Counted from the first letter of the stretch, positions 1-9,786 are shown. The stretch is DNA of 64,000 nt from Hyphomicrobiales bacterium (GCA_029245795.1 JAQWOP010000024.1:62001-126000), one strand, 5' to 3'. Notes: generated from the sequence alone by a model not told the origin. Numbers and translations: made by a program.

Positions 1-276
1 AAGTAATGGATTATCATTTGACCCAAATCTATTTTCAACTAAATCTTCAATTTGATTTATAGCGTTATTAACTTGTTCTTCTAGATCATCAGGAAATTTT
101 TTATTATTTTTATAAAATTGATTACATACATCTGTTGTAATTGTGAAACCTGGCGGCACTGGCAAGCTCAATTTGGACATCTCAGCTAGATTGGCTCCCT
201 TTCCACCCAATAGGTCTTTCATTTTCGCTTCCCCATCAGTTATTTCTTTACTAAAAATATAAACCCATTTATTCAT
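1..276 (-). CDS. ppdK: Pyruvate, phosphate dikinase, N-terminal part (cut by window edge)
   Basis: Only the first 92 codons are visible; the gene continues beyond base 1. The protein begins MNKWVYIFSKEI and then carries the segment GGKGANLAEM followed by LPVPPGFTITT. This is the characteristic opening of the nucleotide-binding domain of pyruvate phosphate dikinase (ATP + pyruvate + phosphate to PEP + AMP + PPi). It lies 21 bp downstream of glyS on the same strand, an arrangement I recall from other alphaproteobacteria. PEP synthase shares a similar N-terminus, but the exact wording here is closer to PPDK. The catalytic His and PEP domains are outside the window. Confidence 0.9.
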   Translation of the reverse strand, partial: MNKWVYIFSKEITDGEAKMKDLLGGKGANLAEMSKLSLPVPPGFTITTDVCNQFYKNNKKFPDDLEEQVNNAINQIEDLVENRFGSNDNPLL

Positions 277-297
277 GCTAATCCCTATATATTTTTT

Positions 298-2385
298 CTA
301 TATCTCAATTGATTTTATATCAAACAAATCGCTAGTAAGGTCTATAACTGCAGACAATAAATGTAATCTATTCATTCTTAAATCGTTATTTTTATCATTT
401 ACAATGATATTGTCGAAGAAATCATTTATTATCATTGATAAATTACAATTCTTATATAAAAATTCTTTAAATTTTTCCATATCATTTTTTTCAAATTCTT
501 GTTTTTTTAAATTTAATATCTCTAAATATAAATCTTTTTCAACTTTTTTATGTAATAAATCTTCAGATATATTCATATGTTTTTTATCTTTTTTAATTTT
601 ATCATTATTTGGCTCTAATATATTATTCACTCTTTTGAGCGCTCTCAAGAAACCTTCACCTTTTTTATCTTTCCTAAATTCATCTAATATTATTAATTTT
701 CTATAAATTAGAGAATAGTTAGAAGATCTATTAAGTTTAATTATTGAGTCAAAGAGATTTATATCCATACCCTTTTCTAAAATATAACTCTTCATTCGAT
801 CTTTAAAAAAATTTGTTAAATCATGAGATATATTTTGCTTTTGATCACTTTGACAAATATCAGATTTTATAAAAATATTATTTATTAGAACATTAAGTTC
901 TATATCTAATTTATTATCTATAATATTTCTTATTATACCGTTACCAGCTCTTCTTAAGGCAAATGGGTCTTTTGATCCAGTCGGCTTCTCACCTATAGAC
1001 CAGAAACAAACTAAACTATCAAGTTTATCAGCAATTGATAGCACATAGGATATTGGTTCATTGGGTGTTGGATCTTTTGGAGAATTTGGTAAGTAGTGGT
1101 TCTTAATTGAATCACATATTTCAAGATCATAACCCTGATGAATAGCATAATAGCGGCCCATTACACCTTGTAGTTCTGGAAATTCTCCTACCATTTCTGA
1201 TAGTAAATCGTTTTTGATTAATTTAGTCGCAATTGATATTTTATTAATATCAGTATTTAGATAGGAAGATATATCTTTAGATATTTCTTCTATTCTTTCC
1301 ACTTTCTTAGATAAGCTTCCGAGCTTCTGATGATAAGTCACCTTTTCTAAGAGTTTGAGATTTTCTTCAAGTGGATTAGATAAATCTTTCTCCCAAAAAT
1401 ATTTTGCATCATGTAATCTTGCTGATAAGACTCTTTGATTACCCAATATTATTGATGCGCCTTGATCTGCTGAAATTATATTAGAAACAAGAACAAATTT
1501 ATTTGTTAATTTGCACGATTTTTGATCAATGACAGAGAAATATTTCTGATGACTTCTCATAGATGTTTGCAAAACCTCAGGTGGTAAGGATAGGAAATCT
1601 TTATTAAAATCTGCAAGCAAAACTATAGGCCACTCAACTAATCCAGATACCTCATCTAGTAATGCCTGATCATCAATCACTTTGACATTATATTTTTTTT
1701 CAATATGATTTATTTGCGTTAAAATCAAATCTTTTCTTTTAGAGTCCTGAAGAATTACAAAATGATCCTCTAAAGATTTGAAATAATGTGAGACACTTTC
1801 TATAACTATTTTATTATTTCTAATGAACCTATGCCCATAGGTATAATTTGTAGCAATAATATTTTCTATACTTAAATCTAATGTTTCAATTTCATTGTCA
1901 TTTATCATTATTGCAAGAATGTTCCTAAGTGGCCTTACCCACTTTAGATTTCCATCTCCCCATCTCATAGATTTAGGCCATGGAAATTTAAATATAATTT
2001 CTTTTATAATTTCAGATAATATTCCTTTAGAGAGTTTTGGAAGAGTCTTTTCTATGAATTGATACCTTTCACCTTTTTTATCAGATATAATTGAACACTT
2101 ATCTAAATTATCAATATTATTTGATCTTAAAAAACCAAGTATTGCATTCTTTGGAGAGTCCACTCTAGGTCCAACTTTTTTAGAAATAATCTCATCACTT
2201 TTCGATGCAATATTATATATTATGAGAGAAATTCTTCTTGAAGAAAAATGTACCTCTACTTCTTCATATTTTACTCCAAAAATGCTAATCCTATCCTTAA
2301 ATTGCTTCATAAGTTCAAGAGATGCCTGTTTTTGCATTCTTGATGGAATTTCCTCTGATAATAACTCTAAAATGAAATCAGCCAT
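298..2385 (-). CDS. glyS: Glycine--tRNA ligase beta subunit
   Basis: This is the 695-residue beta subunit of the heterotetrameric bacterial glycyl-tRNA synthetase, which provides tRNA binding and the anticodon-recognition domain. The start MADFILELLSEEIPSRMQ is the family hallmark. SMRSHQKYFSV lies in the middle, and DPFALRRAGNGIIRN precedes a helical C-terminal DALR-like anticodon-binding region. Length is normal. It follows glyQ by 26 bp on the same strand, so the two subunits are almost certainly co-transcribed, with ppdK behind them. Confidence 0.98.
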   Translation of the reverse strand: MADFILELLSEEIPSRMQKQASLELMKQFKDRISIFGVKYEEVEVHFSSRRISLIIYNIASKSDEIISKKVGPRVDSPKNAILGFLRSNNIDNLDKCSIISDKKGERYQFIEKTLPKLSKGILSEIIKEIIFKFPWPKSMRWGDGNLKWVRPLRNILAIMINDNEIETLDLSIENIIATNYTYGHRFIRNNKIVIESVSHYFKSLEDHFVILQDSKRKDLILTQINHIEKKYNVKVIDDQALLDEVSGLVEWPIVLLADFNKDFLSLPPEVLQTSMRSHQKYFSVIDQKSCKLTNKFVLVSNIISADQGASIILGNQRVLSARLHDAKYFWEKDLSNPLEENLKLLEKVTYHQKLGSLSKKVERIEEISKDISSYLNTDINKISIATKLIKNDLLSEMVGEFPELQGVMGRYYAIHQGYDLEICDSIKNHYLPNSPKDPTPNEPISYVLSIADKLDSLVCFWSIGEKPTGSKDPFALRRAGNGIIRNIIDNKLDIELNVLINNIFIKSDICQSDQKQNISHDLTNFFKDRMKSYILEKGMDINLFDSIIKLNRSSNYSLIYRKLIILDEFRKDKKGEGFLRALKRVNNILEPNNDKIKKDKKHMNISEDLLHKKVEKDLYLEILNLKKQEFEKNDMEKFKEFLYKNCNLSMIINDFFDNIIVNDKNNDLRMNRLHLLSAVIDLTSDLFDIKSIEI

Positions 2386-2411
2386 TTTTATTTATATTCC
2401 ATGTATACATA

Positions 2412-3305
2412 TTAACTTCTTGTTGAAATCCAGGCATCTGCCGATAACTTTGCTAGTGTCCTAACTCTTAGAATATAGGACTGTCTTTCTGTAACAGAAA
2501 TTGCTCCCCTAGCATCTAGTATGTTAAATAGGTGTGATGCTTTAATGCACTGATCATATGCTGGTAAAGCAAGTTTATTTTCTGCAAGAATTTTACACTC
2601 TTTTTCAATATTACTAAATTGATCTGTAATCATTTCAACATTTGCATAATTAAAATTATATTCTGAGAACTCTCTCTCAGCATTTTTAAAAATATCTCCA
2701 TAGGTTACTTTTTTCTTATTTTGTAACCCATTAAAGTTTAAATTATAAACATTGTCTATTCCTTGTACATACATAGCTAATCTTTCAAGTCCATATGTCA
2801 GCTCACCAGTAACTGGTTTACAATCATAGCCACAAACCTGCTGAAAATATGTAAATTGTGACACTTCCATACCATCACACCAAACCTCCCAACCTAAACC
2901 CCAAGCACCTAGAGTTGGGCTTTCCCAGTCATCTTCAACAAATCTGATATCATGCTTATGTTTGTCAATTCCTATATACTCCAAACTATCCAAATATAAA
3001 TCTTGTATATCTTCAGGTGCTGGCTTCAAAGCAACTTGGAATTGATAATAGTGCTGTAGCCTATTTGGATTTTCTCCATATCTACCGTCACTAGGCCTTC
3101 TTGATGGCTGAACATATGCAGCATTCCATTCATCTGCACCCAAAGCTCGAAGTATTGTAGCTGGATGAAATGTCCCAGCTCCAACTTCCATATCATAAGG
3201 CTGTAATATGACACACCCCTTTGAAGCCCAATAATCTTGTAGCATAAGTATAAGATCCTGAAAGGATTTACTAGGATCTTTTGTTGTGTTATTTTGTTTA
3301 GCCAT
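2412..3305 (-). CDS. glyQ: Glycine--tRNA ligase alpha subunit
   Basis: This is the 297-residue catalytic alpha subunit that activates glycine with ATP. Strongly conserved blocks are visible: [17 protein letters not shown] and [11 protein letters not shown] near the N-terminus, then [19 protein letters not shown] (class II motif 2 region). The segment [18 protein letters not shown] follows. The start ATG is in the family-typical place after a short polar leader. It is the first gene of the glyQ-glyS-ppdK run and has 83 bp of non-coding sequence upstream, enough for its own promoter, although I could not identify one with confidence. Confidence 0.98.
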   Translation of the reverse strand: MAKQNNTTKDPSKSFQDLILMLQDYWASKGCVILQPYDMEVGAGTFHPATILRALGADEWNAAYVQPSRRPSDGRYGENPNRLQHYYQFQVALKPAPEDIQDLYLDSLEYIGIDKHKHDIRFVEDDWESPTLGAWGLGWEVWCDGMEVSQFTYFQQVCGYDCKPVTGELTYGLERLAMYVQGIDNVYNLNFNGLQNKKKVTYGDIFKNAEREFSEYNFNYANVEMITDQFSNIEKECKILAENKLALPAYDQCIKASHLFNILDARGAISVTERQSYILRVRTLAKLSADAWISTRS

Positions 3306-3388
3306 AACTCTAGCTATTTCTATTTATTAATTTAATAATATCTATATAAGAAATATGACCAATGCCATACTACTTTTTTGTTATTTCC

Positions 3389-4237
3389 CTATATTTGATA
3401 AAAATACTTTGATTTATTAATATCAATTCTTGCTCTACCCCTCAAAACTTCCTCAACATCATTGGAATATTCGCCTCCTTCTTCGTGTAAAATAACCGCA
3501 TTCAGGATTCGAGTATTAGATTTTGAGCCCATCTTAAAATTAATTATCATCCTATCTGCTTCTTTGTTTTGGTGGGCAACTAACGGTAATATAATTAGAC
3601 TCCCATACTTAGATAGCTTTCTCATAATTTGATCTAAATTACTAACTTTATTGATAATTGTTATTGTGCCATTACGCTTGAGTAATTTTATTGAAATATC
3701 TAGCCAACCATCAATCAAATTAAAATTGGCTGACTTCGCTATCTTATTCTGATCCGATCTTGGTATTACAATTTTATTAATATCAAAATACGGAGGGTTC
3801 ATAAATATGTGGTCAAATGATTTAATTTCTTCTTGATTTATATTAAATTTAATATCTTTTTTTAAAATATCTTCATTTAACGTTTGAATATTTTCAGATA
3901 ATTTATTTAAAATCACATTCCTTTTAGCAATATCTAAGTTTATTGGATCAATATCTATAGCCAATATTCTTAAATTTATTATTTGTTTTGCTAAAGCAAT
4001 AGCTGCAGTTCCATTTCCTGTGCCAATCTCTAATATTGTTTCTCCTGGCTTTGCTGGGACTGATGCTGACAGGAGAATCGTATCAGATCCTGATCGACCA
4101 CCTTGAATTAATTGCTCAACTAATATAGATCCATTGAGAAATTTATCATAAGAAGTTTGATATACTTTTTCTTTTTCTTTTATCATTAAATCATTATCTA
4201 AAACTTGTTTATTTATATCAAAAAACAATTTATACAT
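3389..4237 (-). CDS. SAM-dependent N6-adenine methyltransferase, tRNA1(Val) A37 TrmN6-like
   Basis: This 282-residue protein has a class I Rossmann methyltransferase fold. The SAM-binding motif LEIGTGNG is at about residues 69-76, an acidic strand end (AIDIDP) at about 93-98, and NPPYF at 147-151, the signature of N6-adenine methyltransferases. The overall layout matches the YfiC/TrmN6 and MTS-domain families, so tRNA modification is the most likely role; the exact target base is inference. It is transcribed divergently from the polyprenyl synthase gene with about 36 bp between start codons and points toward glyQ. Confidence 0.82.
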   Translation of the reverse strand: MYKLFFDINKQVLDNDLMIKEKEKVYQTSYDKFLNGSILVEQLIQGGRSGSDTILLSASVPAKPGETILEIGTGNGTAAIALAKQIINLRILAIDIDPINLDIAKRNVILNKLSENIQTLNEDILKKDIKFNINQEEIKSFDHIFMNPPYFDINKIVIPRSDQNKIAKSANFNLIDGWLDISIKLLKRNGTITIINKVSNLDQIMRKLSKYGSLIILPLVAHQNKEADRMIINFKMGSKSNTRILNAVILHEEGGEYSNDVEEVLRGRARIDINKSKYFYQI

Positions 4238-4273
4238 TATGTAAATAAGAAATACAAAAATACAGAAATAATA

Positions 4274-5263
4274 ATGTCAGATAAAATAATTAATATTGAT
4301 AAATTAATTGCTATTACGAGTCAGGACATGAGTCGAGTAAATAATTTGATAATAGAAAGGACATTATCAAATACTGAAATGATACCTAAAATATCTCAAT
4401 ATCTAATATCATCTGGAGGGAAAAGATTGCGTCCAATGCTTACAATCGCTGCCAGTCAGTTATGTGAATGTAAAAATGATCATTATTTATCCTTAGCAGC
4501 GAGTGTGGAATTTATGCATACAGCAACTTTATTACATGACGATGTCGTCGATGATAGCAGTATGAGGAGAGGAAAGCTAAGTGCAAGAATGTTATGGGGT
4601 AATGAAGCTAGTGTTCTTGTGGGTGACTATCTCTTAGGAGAAGCCTTTAAGATGATGGTTGATGCTAAATCTTTAAAAGCATTAGAAGTATTGTCAAATG
4701 CGGCTGCTATAATTGCAGAAGGAGAGGTAATGCAGTTAGTCTATTCAAATAATATAACAATATCTCAAGAACAATATTTCAGAATTATAAATCATAAAAC
4801 AGCAAAATTATTCAGTGCAGCAGCGGAAGTTGGTGCAATTATATCTAATACTTCACTGGATATAGCAAATGCCCTTAGAGACTTTGGCCTTTATCTTGGC
4901 ATTGCTTTCCAATTAACTGATGATGCATTAGATTATAGTTCAACGAAAGATAAGCTTGGTAAAGATATTGGTGATGATTTTTATGAAGGAAAGATTACAT
5001 TCCCTGTAATTGTTTCATACAAAAAATCTACAGATTCTGAAAAAGAAATATGGAATTATCTGCTTACAAAAGAAGAAAAGAATCAAGATGATTTTTATGA
5101 TGCACTAAAATTAATCCAAAATAAGAATGGTTTAGAAACAACTCTAGAAGAAGCAAGAATTTACGGACAAAAAGCAATAAATTCTCTTGAGATATTTCCT
5201 AAATCTGAAATTAAAGATGCATTAATTGAGGGTGTCTATTTTTCTTATAATCGTAAAAACTAA
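4274..5263 (+). CDS. ispB: Trans-polyprenyl (octaprenyl/decaprenyl-type) diphosphate synthase
   Basis: This protein extends isoprenoid chains for the ubiquinone tail. From the chosen ATG it has 329 residues, with GGKRLRP at 48-54, the first aspartate-rich motif DDVVDD at 89-94 and the second DDALD at 216-220, all in family positions. A longer reading frame begins 69 bp upstream at a non-ATG codon, but it would overlap the divergent methyltransferase and adds residues unlike the family, so I reject it. Its stop codon overlaps the stop of ispE by 4 bp (CTAA). Product chain length cannot be read from sequence by eye. It fits with ubiA elsewhere in the window. Confidence 0.93.
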   Translation: MSDKIINIDKLIAITSQDMSRVNNLIIERTLSNTEMIPKISQYLISSGGKRLRPMLTIAASQLCECKNDHYLSLAASVEFMHTATLLHDDVVDDSSMRRGKLSARMLWGNEASVLVGDYLLGEAFKMMVDAKSLKALEVLSNAAAIIAEGEVMQLVYSNNITISQEQYFRIINHKTAKLFSAAAEVGAIISNTSLDIANALRDFGLYLGIAFQLTDDALDYSSTKDKLGKDIGDDFYEGKITFPVIVSYKKSTDSEKEIWNYLLTKEEKNQDDFYDALKLIQNKNGLETTLEEARIYGQKAINSLEIFPKSEIKDALIEGVYFSYNRKN

Positions 5264-6108
5264 GCTAATACATTGAACATCTTAATCCAATATTGGGGAT
5301 ATTGTTTTTTTAATTCGGCTTCATTAAACCTTGCGTCATATTCATCTTTATAGATGCCATAGCACGTCGGCCCACTCCCAGACATTCTAGCAATCATGCA
5401 TCCTTTTGTTTTATTTATTGATTGTATAATTTCTTTTATAATGTGAAAATCAGATATAACAATATCCTCTAAATCATTTTTCCCATTCATTATTGTATCT
5501 ATTAGAGATAAATTTACATTAATTAGATTTTCTCTGGTAGATTTTTCATTATATTTTTTATATATATCCTTAGTAGAGATAGAAATTTTAGGATTTACGA
5601 GAACCAGATAAAATCTCTCGTTAATGCTAGTTTCAGTTAAAAGTTCTCCTATACCAGCTATGAACGAAGGTCTATTATAGAAACAAACCGGTATATCAGC
5701 TCCAACAGCATAACTTATCTTTTTAAAATCAATTTGATTTGAATCTATATTATTGTCTTCAAGAATATACCTTAAGAATGCTGCAGCATCAGCGGAACCA
5801 CCACCTAAACCCGCAGCTATAGGTATATTTTTTATTACATTTATAGAGTAGTTATTTATTTTTGGAAAAATAGATTTTAAATATGTATGTACTTTTAAAA
5901 GTGTATTATTTTTTAATGAGATCTGTTCATCAAAATTATTACTAAATTTTACTGTCAATTCATCAGCGCGTTTAATATGTAATTCATCATATAGATCTAC
6001 AAAAACTACTAAACTTCTTATTTGATGGTAATTATCTAATCCTTTTTTTAGCACATGTAATGTAAGATTTATTTTAGCACATGCATATAATTTTCTATGG
6101 GATATCAT
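5260..6108 (-). CDS. ispE: 4-diphosphocytidyl-2-C-methyl-D-erythritol kinase
   Basis: This GHMP-family kinase performs the fourth step of the MEP isoprenoid pathway. Visible motifs are an N-terminal KINLTLHV segment carrying the conserved Lys and Asn, the ATP-binding loop AAGLGGGSADAAA at about 98-110, and a C-terminal RMSGSGPTCYGIY block. Its 282 residues are usual. It lies 20 bp downstream of the ETF-ubiquinone oxidoreductase gene on the same strand. The pathway partner ispH is also in this window. Confidence 0.96.
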   Translation of the reverse strand: MISHRKLYACAKINLTLHVLKKGLDNYHQIRSLVVFVDLYDELHIKRADELTVKFSNNFDEQISLKNNTLLKVHTYLKSIFPKINNYSINVIKNIPIAAGLGGGSADAAAFLRYILEDNNIDSNQIDFKKISYAVGADIPVCFYNRPSFIAGIGELLTETSINERFYLVLVNPKISISTKDIYKKYNEKSTRENLINVNLSLIDTIMNGKNDLEDIVISDFHIIKEIIQSINKTKGCMIARMSGSGPTCYGIYKDEYDARFNEAELKKQYPQYWIKMFNVLA

Positions 6109-6128
6109 TATATTAATTATATATTATC

Positions 6129-7787
6129 TTACATATTAGAATAGTTTGGTCCCCCTCCACCTTCGGGAGCTTTCCATTGAATATTTTGATTAGGATCCTT
6201 TATATCACATGTTTTGCAATGAACACAATTTTGGGCATTAATTTGTAAAGTTGCTACACCCTCTTTCAATATCCATTCATAAACACCTGCTGGACAATAA
6301 TTATGAGAAGGCCCTCCATAATTTTTATATTCGCTTGATATTTGAAGATCCATATTAGCAACTCTTAGATGGACAGGCTGGTCTTCTTCATGATTAGTTG
6401 ATGACAAATATACTGAAGAGAGTTTATCAAATGAAAAAATCCCATCTGGTTTTGGATATTCAATTTTCTTAACTTGATCAATACTTTTTAAGGACTCATG
6501 ATCAGAAGTTTTATGCGATAAAGTAAAAGGTAATCCAACTCCAATATCTCTCATCCACATATCTATTCCACCAAGCATGACACCTATAACAGTTCCAAAC
6601 CGAGACCATAATGGTTTTACATTTCTTACCTTTGCAAGTTCTTTTGCTATAGAACTTTTAGAATACTCCTCTTGATAGCCATAGACTTCTTCATCTTCAT
6701 TATTTGAAATAAAATTTTTAAAAATTTCATCAGCAGCTATCATGCCGCTTAATATTGCATTATGAGATCCTTTTATTCTAGGTACATTGACAAAACCTGC
6801 AGAACATCCGACTAGAAGTCCACCAGGAAATGTCAGTTTTGGGACAGATTGATATCCCCCTTCACTTATAACCCTAGCTCCATAAGATATTCTTTTCCCA
6901 TCCCTTAAATAATCTTTTATCAAAGAATGTGTTTTAAATTTTTGAAATTCTTCAAATGGTGATATTGTTGGATTTGAATAGTTGAGGTGAAGAACAAAGC
7001 CAATTGACACCAAATTTTTATCAAAATGGTACATAAATGAACCGCCCCCTGTTTTATTATCTAAGGGCCAACCCATTGTATGCTGAACCAATCCAGGCTT
7101 GTGATATTTAGCTGGAATCTCCCATAACTCTTTTATTCCAAGACCATATTTCTGATAGTCTGAATTTGAATCTAAATTAAATTTACCTATAACTTCTTTT
7201 GCTAAATGACCTCGAGCACCCTCAGCAAATATTGTGTATTTTGCCCTGATTTCCATTCCTTGCATATGTGATTCTTTAGCATTTCCATCTTTTGAAATGC
7301 CAAAATCTCCTGTAACAACTCCTTTCACAACATCATCCTCGTATATTACTTCCGAAGCAGGAAACCCAGGATAAATATCAACACCTTTTGACTCAGCAAT
7401 ACTTCCTAGCCATTTAACTACATTTGAAAGGCTAGTTGCATAACAATTATGATTAGACATTAAACGGGGTAGAAAAATATTTGGTATCCTAAGACCGCCC
7501 GCAGGGCCTAATAAATAAAATCTATCATCAATAACAGGGGTCATCACAGGAGGACTTAATTCTTTCCAATTTGGCAACAGCTGATTCAACCCAATCGGAT
7601 CTACTACAGCTCCAGAAAGGATATGGGCTCCAACTTCTGAACCTTTTTCTAGAACAATGATATTAATTTCTTTATTTGCAACTTTAGCTTGATCTTTCAG
7701 CCTAATGGCAGTAGCTAATCCGGCAGGTCCAGCACCTATAATAACCACATCAACTTCTATAGACTCTCTATTTTGTACATCACTCAT
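6129..7787 (-). CDS. Electron transfer flavoprotein-ubiquinone oxidoreductase
   Basis: This inner-membrane FAD/4Fe-4S enzyme passes electrons from ETF, reduced by acyl-CoA and amino-acid dehydrogenases, to ubiquinone. The 552 residues begin with an FAD dinucleotide-binding loop GAGPAGLATAI at about 18-28. GAHILSGAVVDP lies nearby and the C-terminal ferredoxin-like cluster site has cysteines at 498, 521, 524 and 527 (CVHCKTCDIKDP), followed by the family tail EGGGGPNYSNM. All expected ligands are present. It is divergent from the UDG-like gene across a 116-bp AT-rich gap. Confidence 0.97.
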   Translation of the reverse strand: MSDVQNRESIEVDVVIIGAGPAGLATAIRLKDQAKVANKEINIIVLEKGSEVGAHILSGAVVDPIGLNQLLPNWKELSPPVMTPVIDDRFYLLGPAGGLRIPNIFLPRLMSNHNCYATSLSNVVKWLGSIAESKGVDIYPGFPASEVIYEDDVVKGVVTGDFGISKDGNAKESHMQGMEIRAKYTIFAEGARGHLAKEVIGKFNLDSNSDYQKYGLGIKELWEIPAKYHKPGLVQHTMGWPLDNKTGGGSFMYHFDKNLVSIGFVLHLNYSNPTISPFEEFQKFKTHSLIKDYLRDGKRISYGARVISEGGYQSVPKLTFPGGLLVGCSAGFVNVPRIKGSHNAILSGMIAADEIFKNFISNNEDEEVYGYQEEYSKSSIAKELAKVRNVKPLWSRFGTVIGVMLGGIDMWMRDIGVGLPFTLSHKTSDHESLKSIDQVKKIEYPKPDGIFSFDKLSSVYLSSTNHEEDQPVHLRVANMDLQISSEYKNYGGPSHNYCPAGVYEWILKEGVATLQINAQNCVHCKTCDIKDPNQNIQWKAPEGGGGPNYSNM

Positions 7788-7903
7788 AATTATTCAAATA
7801 TCTCTTTCAAATTCTAATAATTATTATTAACATTAATCATTTTATACATATAGTATTAACAGATACAATCAAAAAAGTATTTGTTATTAGTTGAAAGTTA
7901 TCC

Positions 7904-8620
7904 ATGAAACCTCTCGAAAAAATATTCCTCCTCAATTGGTATAAGAATGAAAATATTGATCTAATGATCAATAGAGATCATTCAAAAAATAAAGAGGATA
8001 CTTATAGAGAGAATCTGAGTATAGCTAAAGTTAATAATATACATGATGATATAGAACTAAGTAAAATAATCCATATCAATGATCTATTGAAGATATCAGA
8101 AAAGATACAAATTTCAGATCTCCAAAGCTATTCTTCCCAATCTTGTTTTTTTGAAGGTAATAGCAAGCCAGAAATTTTAATTGTTAATGATTATCCAAAT
8201 GAAGAGGAAGAAAAAAATAAAAAAATACTCACTAATGATTGTGAAATATTGATGACCAATATGTTAAATGCAATTTCTATTGATTATGAAAGAACGGCCA
8301 AAATAAATATATTCTTTTGGCGTACCCCAGGAAATAGAAAGCCTTCCATAAAAGAGCTAAAAGATTGTCAACCTTTTGTTAAAAAGATAATTGAATTATT
8401 ATCTCCAAGATTTATAATAACTCTAGGTGAATTATCAACAAGTTCAATTCTTGAAGAAAATATAAATATATTAGATGTAAGAGGGAAAAGTTTTGATTAT
8501 AAATTTCAGGACATAAAAATTTTTCCATTATTTCACCCAAGAGTTTTGATAAAACAACCTGCATTAAAAAGATTAGCTTGGGAAGACTTGAAAATAATAA
8601 AAGAAGAAATCCAAAATTAA
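7904..8620 (+). CDS. Uracil-DNA glycosylase superfamily protein, divergent family 4-like
   Basis: This 238-residue protein has a low-complexity N-terminal 80 residues and then a UDG fold. Recognisable are WRTPGNRKP at 139-147, KDCQPF, ITLGELS and the C-terminal motif HPRVLIKQPALKRLAWEDL from 211. In family 4 enzymes motif A normally reads GEAPG followed by an acidic pair; here it reads VNDYPNEEEE at 94-103. Of the four Fe-S cysteines only those matching Cys81 and Cys155 could remain, so a cluster is unlikely. From memory, alphaproteobacterial relatives also have Trp in place of the KC of KCRPP. Activity on uracil is therefore uncertain. It heads the moaB-rnhB-ccrM run. Confidence 0.75.
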   Translation: MKPLEKIFLLNWYKNENIDLMINRDHSKNKEDTYRENLSIAKVNNIHDDIELSKIIHINDLLKISEKIQISDLQSYSSQSCFFEGNSKPEILIVNDYPNEEEEKNKKILTNDCEILMTNMLNAISIDYERTAKINIFFWRTPGNRKPSIKELKDCQPFVKKIIELLSPRFIITLGELSTSSILEENINILDVRGKSFDYKFQDIKIFPLFHPRVLIKQPALKRLAWEDLKIIKEEIQN

Positions 8621-8641
8621 TAACAGATAAATAAGAATATC

Positions 8642-9163
8642 ATGAATAAAGAAAGTAAGTTTATAAGTTTGAATATTGGTATAATGACCATATCAGATAC
8701 TAGGTCTGAAGAAAACGATCAATCTGGAAAACTTTTATATAATGCAATAATAGAAAGTAAACATCATGTTTTTGATAAAATTATTATACCTGATGATATT
8801 GATGAGATTAGAAGGAATATACTTAGCTGGATTAATACGAAAAATATTGATGTCATAATTACAACTGGTGGAACAGGATTAACGGGACGAGATAAAACTC
8901 CAGAAGCCATTGAGCCGTTACTTGAAAAAAAGATAGATGGTTTCTCATCCCTTTTTCATCAAATTAGTTCTACTAAAATAGGTACATCAACAATTCAATC
9001 CAGAGCACTAGCAGGTATTTGTAAAAATGTTTTTATATTTTGTATCCCAGGCTCTCCAAATGCATGCAATGATGCTTGGCATGATATCTTAAAATATCAG
9101 TTGGATATTAATCATAAGCCATGTAATCTTGTCGAAATAATGCCGAGGTTATCCGAATCTTGA
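8642..9163 (+). CDS. moaB: Molybdopterin adenylyltransferase-like protein MoaB
   Basis: This MoaB/MogA-fold protein of molybdenum-cofactor synthesis adenylylates molybdopterin. In 173 residues it shows the N-terminal IGIMTISDTRS strand, TTGGTGLTGRDKTPEA (the nucleotide/pterin-binding loop) in the middle, and IFCIPGSPNACNDAWHDIL near the end. It follows the UDG-like gene by 21 bp and its stop codon overlaps the TTG start of rnhB. moaA lies about 50 kb away, so the pathway is dispersed. Confidence 0.93.
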   Translation: MNKESKFISLNIGIMTISDTRSEENDQSGKLLYNAIIESKHHVFDKIIIPDDIDEIRRNILSWINTKNIDVIITTGGTGLTGRDKTPEAIEPLLEKKIDGFSSLFHQISSTKIGTSTIQSRALAGICKNVFIFCIPGSPNACNDAWHDILKYQLDINHKPCNLVEIMPRLSES

Positions 9164-9786
9164 ATAAAATTTTAGATAAGCCCACATTAATATTCGAAAG
9201 AAATCTAAAAAAACAAGGTTATAATCTAATTGCTGGCCTAGATGAAGCAGGAAGAGGTCCAATCGCCGGCCCAGTTATTGCTGCTTCTGTAATATTAGAT
9301 CAAGATAATTTACCAGATGGAATAAATGATTCTAAGAAGCTATCAGCTAAAACTAGAGAATTAATTTTTGATCAGATTATGAATACAGCTTTAGTTGGAG
9401 TCGGCATATCAGACACTGAAAGAATTGACTCTATAAATATTCTTAATGCAACAAAATATGCTATGAACTTGTCCTGTAGAAGACTAGCCATAAAACCAGA
9501 TCTTCTATTAGTTGATGGTAACTTTAATATCAATAATAATATAAAAAATATATCAATAGTTAAAGGTGACACAAAATCTAAATCAATTGCTGCTGCTTCA
9601 ATTATTGCGAAAGTAATACGTGATAGAATAATGAAGAAGTTTTCTTATATTTATCCAGAATATTCTTTTGTAAGGAATAAAGGATACCCCACTAAAGATC
9701 ATATAGATATGATTAGCTCCTATGGGGCTTGCCCAATACACAGAAAAAGCTTTAAGCCTATTTGCAATCTAATAAAAGATAAATAG
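9160..9786 (+). CDS. rnhB: Ribonuclease HII
   Basis: This enzyme removes ribonucleotides from RNA-DNA hybrids. The active-site opening GLDEAGRGPIAGP (Asp28-Glu29) and the central LLLVDG acidic strand are present. KGDTKSKSIAAASIIAKVIRD, spanning about 21 positions from roughly residue 130, matches the family core. Length (208) is typical. The start is TTG, overlapping the moaB stop as TTGA, which implies translational coupling; family-typical residues KPTLIFER begin only a few codons in, so no later start fits. Confidence 0.96.
   Translation: MNKILDKPTLIFERNLKKQGYNLIAGLDEAGRGPIAGPVIAASVILDQDNLPDGINDSKKLSAKTRELIFDQIMNTALVGVGISDTERIDSINILNATKYAMNLSCRRLAIKPDLLLVDGNFNINNNIKNISIVKGDTKSKSIAAASIIAKVIRDRIMKKFSYIYPEYSFVRNKGYPTKDHIDMISSYGACPIHRKSFKPICNLIKDK

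Noticed and set aside
275-706. Open frame of 143 codons opposite the end of glyS
   Set aside because: It lies entirely antisense to a well-supported gene, is rich in Phe/Ser/Leu as expected from the complement of Lys/Glu/Asp codons, and has no recognisable motif.
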